From Scedosporium boydii (Eukaryota; Ascomycota; Sordariomycetes; Microascales; Microascaceae), in contig NJFT01000011.1 of NCBI GenBank assembly GCA_002221725.1, positions 1-64,000 on the forward strand: 64,000 bases of DNA, read 5' to 3'. The notes under the pieces were generated by a model. It did no database searches. It had not been told where the DNA came from and saw nothing but the letters and a program-made list of their open reading frames with translations. The translations under genes were made by a program, and so were the position numbers. Positions 39,001 to 49,600 of this stretch are shown here, piece after piece; position 1 is the stretch's first letter; each line of letters opens with the position of its first letter.

Positions 39001-41100
39001 GCCCTGGGAGTGGGATTTTGATGCAGTGATCGAATGGTATACCTTAACTCTCAATCCTGTAATTATTCGCAACTGTTCATCGGGCCAGCGATGACGGACT
39101 ACGGTCCTGTCCTGGTTGTCCCTCCGTAGTTGGGCGGTCTGTTCTGCATCATCTTCAAGGGTCGAAGGGCGATGTTTGAATGATCGATGATATAATTCAT
39201 GATGCGTTTCTCGATTCGAGATCCCCTCTGTGCTTAACCATGGGGCAGGAAACAATGGAGGGATGATACCGCCTCCCCCCATGTCATCCTTCACGAGATC
39301 TACAGTACTGCCCCGCGACAACTGTCGAGCTAGACGAGACACAAGAGGACAAGAGCGTTGAACCCTCTATACCTCTGCCTCTTGCCTTGAAATTAATTGA
39401 TGTACATTTCAAGCTACATAGTATTTTAAGCTGGTGAAAGAGGTCTAAGTGGCAGGAGTAGATGGTGAGGTCTGGCAAGAGGGCACGACTCGGGGCTGCC
39501 GTAATTAGCTGCAGGGTCTACTTGGGTACAAATGTGGGCTGGTGTTCCCTGATGTGGATCATGTGTACTTTGCCATTGCCTGCCATCGTCACATTGCAGC
39601 GAGCGAGGGAAGCTGCGACGACAAATCCCAGAGAGGGATCGAGGGATCACCCGAATGGAGGAAAGAACGACGGCGCAGAAAGAAGAAAAAGAGAGGAAGG
39701 AGAAATCTCAGCAATCAGGCAAACCAAACGTCGACCAAAGTCGAGTATTCCGTGTCCATTTTCCACTTGCACCATTACTTCATCCTCAGGAGATCATCAA
39801 AATTTCTCAGCAATCATTGATAATTCAGAGAATTCAATTCCGATCGCAAAATTCAATTGATACCCACTCTCTTCTCGAAGACCAGACGTTCCCTAGTTTC
39901 TCTCACACCCCGTGTCGATTCTGTTACACGCCCCTTGCCGGATCTTCCCACCTCCCATGTCTGGCCTGCATCCTGACTTGGCGCCGTTTACGCCACTGTA
40001 CGAAGTGCAATACCGTTCTGGCCCGCTCCTGCGCTGCTCGAGACCACGCTGAGATCTAACCGAACTTGCTGGCTATCTATCTCCGCCGCTCTCAACCGAC
40101 GAGACTTCTTGACTTGTCCAGGGAAGCGGATTGTGGATTGTGGGTTGCAACACACAGCCTCGGGTGAGGATGCTGGCTAGTTTATGATCTCCTTCGTTTT
40201 AGAGAGGATGCAAGAGTGATCGAAACGGCCTCGCTCGCATTTCTACTCTTACACACAGATAAGCTCGTCCACCACACACTTCCACACCCTCACGCACGCG
40301 ACCCTGTTGCACCCGCGCGTATGCGTTTTCCCCTTTTTTTCCGTCCTCTACCAATTATCTCGAACATTGCCATCATCATCAACGCTGCAAAATGCCTAAC
40401 CGCCCAATCGTCATTGCTTCTCCCCAAACTCAAAGCTTCGCCCGTGTATGAGAAAATGGGCACTGCACAGCCAATCCCCAACCCACCATGTCTGTCTGCG
40501 CTGTGGTTCGAGCAAGGGCCTCTGAGAGTCCCAATGTTCCTCCGAGACGGCGGATCCTCCGTGATGAGTACCCGCGCGTACATTTTTACCCTGTCTGCTA
40601 CAGCCCTGTGGAGGTGTTTTATCCTTGTCCCCTTCATCCCCTCGATCCTCTCCCCCAATGTAATGGTAAAAAATGTCCTTGTAAAATGTCCCCAAAGAGG
40701 TTCAACATCGTCCACATTTCTTCCATACTGAGTCTAGCCCTGGTTCCATCGGTACCTTTTTCTGCCACACTCTCACATCATCTACAAGTGCGATCCGTTT
40801 TTGCTCCTTTGCGACAACCAACCCCTGCCCATCTCTGGTACCCACTTACTACCCATCCATTATCCCCGTCCCTCAAAGTGTTCATGATGATGGCGATAGA
40901 TCCCTGTCGCCCTAGGTCTCTCGGGACACCACATCCTAGATCGACCCCGTCTTCCCTTTCTAACTTTGTCTCCGAGCCCACCCTCGTCCTCCTCGCCTCG
41001 CCCGGCCTCTTCGAAGAACCAGAAGTGATGTGGGAAACGGCCCACCCTAGCTAGTCTGGCGTCTGGTACTGGATCCGACTGGGCTCGACTGGCGAGGACC
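36001..41100. other. Gene-poor block, right part
   Basis: No supportable gene. One plus-strand frame ending at 40059 has a Cys-rich tail with three CxxC-like pairs ('CRFC', 'CLAC', 'CTKC'), but upstream it runs into low-complexity sequence and no start or intron is convincing. A GGTACC/GAAGTAC-rich patch lies at 36505-36528. Confidence 0.5.
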
Positions 41101-42592
41101 GGAGCTATTTGCTGTACTACACACACCCACACCCACACACCCCCCCCTTCCCTCTCTTCTCTCTTTCTCTCCTCCACTCCTCCACTCCTCACCCTCCACT
41201 CCCAAGATACCCACACCATACGTAAGGTACGGAGTACCTGCTGCGTCTTCCTGTAGGTACCGCCATCCTTGGCCTGCGTCTTGGTAGTCGTCTTCGCCGT
41301 CCTCGCCGTGTCTCCCTCACCTCTTTCTCTACCCAGTCCAAGTCCACAGACACCACCCAGACGTGTATCAAGGACCCGGCTGGGCTCCTACCGATGTTCC
41401 GAACCTGACCGTGCTTGAGTTGTAAGTACGAAGAGGATGCGCGTGAGATCTCTTCCCGCTCTTCGTCCTTTTATACTCCCCAGGGTCCTGCACCGCCCCT
41501 CATATTTGTCTTCTTTTCGATCCTCTTTTCGCCCATTTTCCCACTTCTAGTCTTGCCTTTGCTAGTCACTCCTTTTTCCTGCCTCTTAGCTTCTATAATT
41601 CTTCTGTTAACACCCCAATACCGAGCCTTCCTTCCGCTTGTTAATACCCACTCGACCTATACGTCTATAACTAAAGAGCTGGCCCTCTCTTTTCGTCCCC
41701 CTCCCGGATAAGACCCAGCCAAGTTGCCTACGCATCAACATCCAAACGAGTTGGTATTACACACTCTCCTTTCCCGACCTTGATACCCCGTCCGCTTCGA
41801 CGAACCGGACACCCTGCCTTCTTGAATCTATTCTCTTCGACAGACCCTGAGGAGAGGACGACGACAAGAGGCCCGCAATCCTTTTTTGAACAAAATTAAG
41901 TCGGAAGACAAACCGGGGAAGACTGGTCATCGCACTCGAAAACCCTCGATCGATACTGGCTGGAAGAATACCTCGCTCATATCGCTTCGCTTTCCGCTCA
42001 TCTCTTTAGACCTGGACTTCACCGGACGCCTCTCATTTTTGCTCGGAGATTAACCCGTGGGTGTTGCGCGCTCTCATTTTCTTTTCTAAGAATCATATCT
42101 TGACCTGGTCAGTCAAGCGCCTGGCTATTGCGCCAGATATTGCTTGTAAGTCGAGAAGTCGAGAAGTCCTGCAGCCCAGCCGATCCACTCTGGTCGACAA
42201 GAACTATTCCTACATCACGAACTTTTTCTCGCCTCAAGTATTGCTTGGTTCATTTCTATCTTTTTTCGCCTTTTTCCTCCTTTTTTTTTTCTTGGGTTCT
42301 TAGACACAGCCTCCCCCACTCACCCCGATCAGCTCCCTCCCATGGACTGCAAGATGCTGTACCATGCCGTGCCTGTAGTTAGCCGCCCACTCATCCGACT
42401 TCAAACATCCTCCCTCTAGAGGGACGATGCAACTGCCGTCGTTGACACTCTCTCCTTTCCCCTATTCATGATCATCTTCGTCCGACCATCAATGCTAACT
42501 GCAAGTCTCGCAGTCGTAAAGTATCTGGTGCAAGATAGATTAAGTCGCATCTCACTTACACGCACTCCTCGAGTCCATTGGAAGGATCAACC
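41101..42592 (+). promoter_or_regulatory. Probable promoter and long leader of the Rua1-type regulator
   Basis: The stretch begins with CA- and CT-rich tracts (41118-41190), as often found in promoters of fungal regulators. Good splice-donor strings GTAAGTACG (near 41423) and GTAAGTCG (near 42147) suggest leader introns. Upstream ATGs at 42427 (a 14-codon frame ending at 42471) and 42468 precede the main ATG. The palindrome-like GGTACGGAGTACC lies at 41226-41238. Transcription start and splicing are inferred. Confidence 0.45.
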
Positions 42593-44993
42593 ATGGACTC
42601 CAGTCAGACGCCAATGTAAGTTAACAACTCCATGCGCTTGCATATCGTACACTCTCGGTAGGCAGGCAAGACTTACACATCGTCACCTTGGCGGGTCACA
42701 GTCAACAACAAATACAGACTCCTTCCTTGCAGTTCAACTCTAGTCCCGACGATACATTTAAGAGAGAACCAGCTCCTCAGCCCACACCCATCGTCACCAT
42801 GAACGACAGCGACATGCCCACCAAAACTGAAGTGATGGCTCCTGCAGGAATCTGGACCACTCCCACTCAGACTATGAGGCCCCGGCCAGCCACGATTCAT
42901 GAGGGTTTCTCTTACACTCTGGGTGAGGAGTACGGCGGTATAAATCCCTGGGCCCCTTCGTCTCTATCGCTCCAGCAGACACCCAGCGATACCATGTCTT
43001 CGCGCCCAGTCTCCATGCACCAAGAATTCTACACCCCGACCACCATAGGGTCAAGTGAGCTTTACTCCTCATCGCTTGTCCAGTTAACCGTGCTAACATT
43101 GAAAAAAATTGGCAGATCCGTGGAATCAGAAGCCTTGCGAAGACAGCTTCGAGCTCCAGAATCTCGATGGCGATATTAACATAGGCCAGGCATACACTAC
43201 GGACGAAGCCATCCCGATTCTCGACTTGAGGTATCAGGGACCGCCTCCGGACGGCGAGTCGCTCTGCCTCGACAATGCCATGGGCAACCGTCGCATGTCT
43301 GGATCGTCTTTCACTATGTCGACCTCTGGTGGGCTTTCTGAGATGGCATCGTACGAGGACTTTTCGGCAGCGCTTTCAGAAGCACCTTCTTTCGGATCCG
43401 AATACCCACCACCCTCCAACCGAAATTCGCTCATGTCCTCGACGCAACTTTCTCCCGTCGCTTCTCCTCGCATGACACCTCAGGGCAGATCAGAGCTTGT
43501 AAGGACGCACAGCCGTGGCCGAGCATCTCCGTCGCCGCGTCCAGGAATTAGGACAGCACCTTACAGCGTGGATGTTGCGAGGAATAAGCGCTGGTCTACG
43601 GGTTCCTATGGTCCTGGTCCCAACCGGCGGCCGTCTCCGTTTGTGTACCACCCCGGAAGCGACATCTTTGCCGCCCATCAAAGGATGGCATCGTCAAGGC
43701 ACTCATCGCCTACCATACCGAGTAATCATCTACCGCTTAACTTTGGCAATCTACAGGCTGTGCAGCAACATCCTTACCTGATGCCCGGAATGCCCGGTGC
43801 GCCGGCATTCCACCGTAACAGTATGCTTCTGCCTTCACAGCTTCCGTCACAGGTGCCATCACATGGGTTCCACCCCGACGTGCCCCCTCATCATTTTGAG
43901 GCGCCACCACCGCTCCTCTCACACGGTCTCTTCCGCATGCTCCAGAGCAATGCGGATCCCCATGCGCTCCATGCCCATTACACTGATCTCTCTGACCCTC
44001 CGGATCTCTACGCATCCCTCCACGAGGAGCAAATCCCGCCTCCTCCGGAGGACATGAATCCATCAGATCCCGATCTCGTCCCTCATGAGCAAGAACTACG
44101 GTTTGAGGGGGATCTCTACACTCCCCGATGGGTCCGTGGTCACGGAAACAAGCGAGAGGGCTGGTGCGGAATCTGCAAGCCCGGGCGGTGGCTGGTCCTC
44201 AAGAATTCGGCATTCTGGTATGACAAGTCCTTTACGCACGGCATCAGCGCAGCGACGGGAAGCCCATTCCAGGAGCCCCAAGAAACGAGACGGATGGACG
44301 GCAACCCGGATGTCTGGGAGGGCCTCTGTGGCAGCTGCAATGAGTGGATTGCGCTGGTTAGCAGCAAGAAGAAGGGAACCACCTGGTTCAGACATGCATA
44401 TAAGGTAAGTCTTGGTCAATGCAACCTGCAAGGGGCGTCGATCACGGCAGATGATTATCGAGATTTATTTGTAGTTCCCCGTGCTAACCAAACTTGCCTC
44501 TCACACACAGTGTCATACCCATCCCAAGATCAAGGACGCTCCCAAGCGCCGTAGGGAGAGCACCAGCCGGGCTCTCGCTCCGCCTCCCCTGACCAAGCCG
44601 ATGGCGGACGGCCAGCAGCAGCAACCACCTTTGACCCCCCAACAGGCTCAAGCACCCCCTCAGCTTCAATTACAACTGCAACCACAACCACAACAACAGC
44701 AACAGCAACAGCCTCCATTGACACCGCAGCATCAAGCTCCTCAACCACTAACTCCCGTTGGCCCAGTCCACCCGCTGTCTGCTGGCTTGATGCCAATGCA
44801 AGCTCAAGGCCAAATGATGCAGATCCCGGTCCAACAAACTCCGCAGTTAGCGCTTCAGCATATGCAGCAGCAGCAGCACCATCACCATCACCAACCTCAC
44901 CATCACTTACAGCTAGTTCCTCCCCCGCGACCGATCCCGCAGACCAGCCACTTGATGATCCCCGTCGATGGTGGGATGCCGGGCATGATTTGA
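42593..44993 (+). CDS. Transcription regulator with Rua1 C-terminal domain
   Basis: Four exons (42593-42615, 42702-43054, 43116-44404, 44511-44993) join into 715 residues. The N-terminal 450 residues are disordered, rich in Ser, Pro, Met and His, as in fungal transcription factors. The conserved block at about residues 455-570 is the Rua1 C-terminal domain (DUF4451): 'LYTPRWVRG', 'GWCGICKPGRWLVLKNSAFW', 'YDKSFTHGISAATGSPF', 'ETRRMDGNPDVWEGLCGSCN' and 'KKKGTTWFRHAYKCHTHPK'. The Cys and His pairs (CGIC, CGSC, CHTH) probably bind zinc. Rua1 in Ustilago controls glycolipid synthesis, but the domain is widespread in ascomycetes and the target here is unknown. The tail is Gln-rich and His-rich. The third intron splits the domain just before 'CHTH'. 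It is preceded by a long leader with upstream ATGs. Confidence 0.93.
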
Positions 44994-46240
44994 GTAATAC
45001 AAAAGTATTCTGATATTCAAGCACGGCAATTGGAAATCTTTCATTTACACTTATTTCCTTTCTATGTATATTTCCTTTGTCTAAACGAGTTCTGCCGAAT
45101 GATATATACCACCCACCCATCCGAGTCCCTCCATGCGGCCCTTCATATATACACCCCCTCAACTACCTCCTTCTACACGCTCTACGACAAAGGCCACTTG
45201 AAGGGACTATCTCACTCTCTTCTTTTTGGAATTTACAACGGGATTTATTGGGAAATTGGTGGCAAAAGTAACTTTCAGTTGGTTAGAACAAGAGGAGGGT
45301 TATGATGATGATCACGATGCCCACAGAGAAGAGGCTCCGGAACCAATACCACTGATACGAGAAGAGGAAAAGGGGGAAAACCAAGGTTTTTTTTGGGGGG
45401 GATATTTTGGAAAGAAAAGAAAGAGGAGGAGAAAGACAGAGGCATGATATTGATGACTACCCACACTAGTTTTGCTTACGGTCTGTGTTTGTTTTGTGTT
45501 ACTGGAAAGGAGGAGGAGTGTTTCCAGCAGGTTGTCGTCGTCTTTCTATCTACGGCTTGGTATACGAGGATCGGAAACATACGAAATGATTCTAATACAG
45601 GACACAGGGAGGACTAGACGAGTCCTATTCAAAAGGAGGACCTTATTATTCTCGATTTATTTATTCATGCTCTCATTCCCTAGTTTATATTCTTCTTCTT
45701 CCTACGCTCCCTTATTGGGCTCTTTCTTTTTTTTTCTTCTTCTTCTTTTAGTTTCTCTTCGCTTTTAGTAGGTACTTTGATAGGATACACTATGGGGTGG
45801 AGTCGCAGACACTTCCGACCTAACCTTTTTTCTTTTCTTCTTAATTAAGACTCTAAGACTCTACTCAAAAAAACATGGAGTTTCTCTGGATCTGTAACAG
45901 TCCTTGTGATAAGTGGGTTTTGGAAATCCTGGGCTTCACGGTGAGGTAAGGGTGGCGGCAGGTCGAGATAGGGAAGGGATTTCTGGCCGTCCTGCACGGA
46001 GCTTCATGGACGGAATGAATCGTGCGAAGCTCGAAGAGACAGCCAAAGAGGGTGCTTTAGGAAGATGAGCAGATATCCGGAGTTCTACGAAGTATGACGC
46101 GTGGGCGAAGGTGTGGAACTCGGATGAGTTGGTGGTCAAATAAGGCACATTGGCCTGGGTGCCTTTTCTTGGGCTCTTGAGGACCGCTGCTCAGAGCCCT
46201 CTCGCCTGGGCAAGTTTCAATGATACATTTTGGCCCATTG
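44994..46240. other. 3' region of the Rua1-type regulator and intergenic DNA
   Basis: No gene is seen. T/C-rich tracts occur near 45650-45770. The first few hundred bases are likely 3' untranslated region. Confidence 0.5.
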
Positions 46241-46660
46241 CTACAGGGGTATATACTCGGAACTGAACGAAGATGATGGGAGCGGGGATGAACCTGGTTT
46301 GTGCATCGTGGGAGGAAATGGGTAGATGGGAGGGTGTTTCGTGGGAGTGGTTTTAAGGCCATTTACTTCGTTTCTTGACTTTGCGGGTGGTGGGGGTGAG
46401 GTTGATGCGGCTGAGAGAGACGTGGGTTGGGGTGTGTCTGCCTCCGGGGAGCGAAGCGGAGAGCTAGAGGCGATGCGATGCAGGTAATAGGGAGGCGAGA
46501 TCGAAGGAGGGGGAAGTCGCTGGATGGCGAAATCTTGGCTTCTTTCGCTCGAGTTCATGGCATGAAGGGATTCAAATAGATCGAGATGCGAGCTGAGCGA
46601 GGTATCAAGCACCAGACAGCATTGAGGGACTTTCTCCTCCGCGGCAGATGTCTTTGACAT
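46241..46660 (-). CDS. Hypothetical Ser/Pro-rich protein, weakly supported
   Basis: A minus-strand frame of 139 codons starts at a true ATG (46660). It encodes a Ser/Pro-rich, low-complexity protein with segments such as 'MSKTSAAEEKVPQCCLVLD' and 'SSPLRSPEADTPQPTSLSAA'. I recognise no domain. Proline-rich composition in such frames can arise by chance in CT-rich DNA, and the frame is isolated in a gene-poor region, so this may be a shadow. Confidence 0.22.
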   Translation of the reverse strand: MSKTSAAEEKVPQCCLVLDTSLSSHLDLFESLHAMNSSERSQDFAIQRLPPPSISPPYYLHRIASSSPLRSPEADTPQPTSLSAASTSPPPPAKSRNEVNGLKTTPTKHPPIYPFPPTMHKPGSSPLPSSSFSSEYIPL

Positions 46661-49600
46661 TCACATCGGCGGGCAGGGCCACGGGGTGGCCAAGAAGCAC
46701 CATCTCGCCAAGTGGGAGGGAACAATTCCGCTTCTTGGAACGTGCATACCTCAAGAGGGGGGACGGGAAGGGCAGGGCAGGGGTAGGTGAAGGGAGTGGG
46801 CATGGACAAGAGAGGTGTTGCTCTTCATCATCAAGACTAACGCTCGTCTGCGCAGGGTATGTACTCGGTATGTAAATTACAATCCGTGGCTCGGAGAGCG
46901 GAAGCGAAATATGCCCCCCTTGCATTACCGAAAGAGCGAGGACAATGCCGTTTTTGATGTTCGCGAGATTTCTTGTGGCGTGTGGCTGTTTTCCGTTTCT
47001 GGTCTCTCACATCTATTTTACCTGCTTTGCCCTGGTCGAGATCCCGGTTTCTTCTTGCGTGAGGGTTAGGTTGAATGGGGACGGAGGTGCAGAAAGTGTT
47101 GCTTTTCCTAACCCCCGCTTAGGTAGGTCGGTAGGAGAACAATAATATTTCTATAATATTGCTGATGAAAATAATCTGTGCGTTCTTGGTGACGGCTTGA
47201 CGACGACGTCGTTGTGGCAGATGGGTTGGTTGCTTTTTTGGGGGTGGTAATTTCGTGGGATTATGCGTGGAGGGTCTTCTGTCCTTGGGACTGATTCGGA
47301 GGTTGGATTTATTTCCCTTATTATTATTATTTATTTATTTATTGTTATATTTGCTACCATTATTTGGAGCTTTTGAGCTCAGATGCTCGGCAATGGCGAT
47401 TGTGAAGATGCAGAGATCGATGGATCAATTGATGATTTCTGTCGGTCTATTTTTCCTTGATAGAGCCTCCGAGCACGAGGTCTGTCCAAGGATGAAATAT
47501 TCAGTGGAGGTTTGCCAATTTCGCATATCAGACATCTAAAGTCTTTTCAATATTTACAAGATCTTGTAAGCTCGAGAACTGGGCATTGATCAATTAATTG
47601 ATCTCGAAATTGAGTGATATTCATTGTCCAAATCAAAGGGGTTCGTTCGGCCTCCAGCTCCTCATATCGCCAGATACCCAGCACGCCATCCCGAGATGTG
47701 CACCGACATCACGGATATCCCATCCTCTCCCAATTGGCTTTTTCCCGAACAAGGATAATAGCATCATGGAATGTTTGTTCGTTTTGGGGGCGGCCGAATC
47801 AGCGACCTGTTGGGTCGGGAACTCGGGGGGCATACGAAGTGCATGCAAGCACTTTAACGCCATCGTGATGGGGGAACCAATCGATGGGTTTGGACTGTTT
47901 GCTGGATTGATGGCCAATTGGAAGTTGATTGATCGGTCGATAGCTTTTCGTTGCCTCACTGCCTCACTCGCTCATTCTCTCAAAGACCCAATCAAGTCCA
48001 TCGGGGCGATAGCTGCGATGCTTGTCTGATACGCTTGAAGGGTCCATCTCCTGACATCCGCAGATGGTATTACAGAACGTCGAGATAAGGACAATCCGAA
48101 TTCTTCTCTCCTTGTACGGAGTACTTCGTAGGCTCTGGACGAGAACGTCGAATCTCAAAACGCCGAACCTCGCATGTTATAACCCCAAAGAGGTTCCATG
48201 CAACTTCGTCCACAAAAAGAAAACGCCATGGGAGGGAACCTCTCTAAATAGCCTCTTTCGCATGCCCACCAACCCCAAGCTCCAAGCTCAACCTTGCAGC
48301 GTACAGCCCGCCACCAAACTGCAGTGAGAGCATCATCTATGCATACGCTATTGTTTGGATTGCCACCCTCCTTGCAGGCCGATGTTGATTAAATATATCG
48401 AAATGCAAGGTACCGTAGCATTTTCCTGGTGTTTGTCGTTGTTCTCTTGGTTCGGAGGCCAGAGCTGCCGCTTTGGACCTTTGGGGTTCTTTCTAAAATG
48501 ATGCTTCTACCTTGGACCATTTTTTCCGGTCTCTCTTGCTCGAGGCACCTGTTCTCTCTGGTAGTTTTCGGGTCTGAGTATGAACAGAAAAGGGAAGAAG
48601 GGTGGGTTGGAGGTCGGGAAGGTTTCCCCAAAGGGTTTTTCTCCAACTACGAATACGGGAGTTGTCCGGGCTGGCGGAATCAAGGTTATCCCTTCAATAC
48701 CTCTTGCCCTATTATAACTCCCGGTGATATTGGCAGACGAAGGTCCTCCGTCTTTTTTTTGGAGGATCTTTGAGCTTCGCAGCGATGGACGTTCCTCTTT
48801 GTTCGGAGGAATACTTGGTACAATACGGTTCGAGAATCCTAATCTCCTACATCGTATTCTCACTTGGCGAAAGAAAGGCCGCGGAAAGGGAAAAGTAAAA
48901 GGAGGAAAGAAAAAAAGATGCTGCGGAGGGATTGGCTCTCTGCAGCTCCCCCTTCACCAGAGTAGAGCCCCAAAGCATCTCCAATCTTCGCCCGCCCGGC
49001 ATCGTGCCACCTGAGACCGATCCTTTCCATCTGCATATCCGCAGCTCCAACATACGAAATACGGAGTACAGATTACGGCAGGCAGACAAACCAGAGAGAG
49101 AAAAACTCCATTGCCGGCTTCGTTGAGTTGGGAACATGTTCTCCACCATGTAAGATCGCTGGAAATAGCTTTGTTTTTTGCTGCGCGGCTGCCCAACCTC
49201 ATCTCACTCCTACCAGGGGGGACAACCAATGCGCTGCTCGGGAAGAGAGGATAGAGACCCCGAGCTGCAAAGCTGCACCTGCACGGGGACAGTCGCAGCA
49301 CCACCCAAATTGTTTTGGCTGCAGGAACCAAAAAAGGGGATCGATGCAGGATAACCGACGTAATACCGCCCCCGTTTTGGGGAAGAGCTGTTTATGGAAA
49401 AAAGGGAGACTGGATGAGTATACAGCAGCCTTACCGTTGGATAGTTCTGGGCTTTTGCTCCGGGGTTCGATGGTACCTGAACGAAATTACGTGACTGACG
49501 TGGCACAAGAAGAGAGGGGGGATGAGGGGCGGACCTGCATCGCGGCTTTGCGAGTGATCCTTGACGGATGTGGGTTATCGATATTCTAATGTGTCTAAGA

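Noticed and set aside
39655..40059. Cys-rich tail with three CxxC-like pairs
   Set aside because: Upstream sequence is low-complexity, spacing fits no known zinc finger, and no start or intron is convincing.
47598..48029. 143-codon plus-strand frame
   Set aside because: It does not begin with ATG and shows no recognisable motif.
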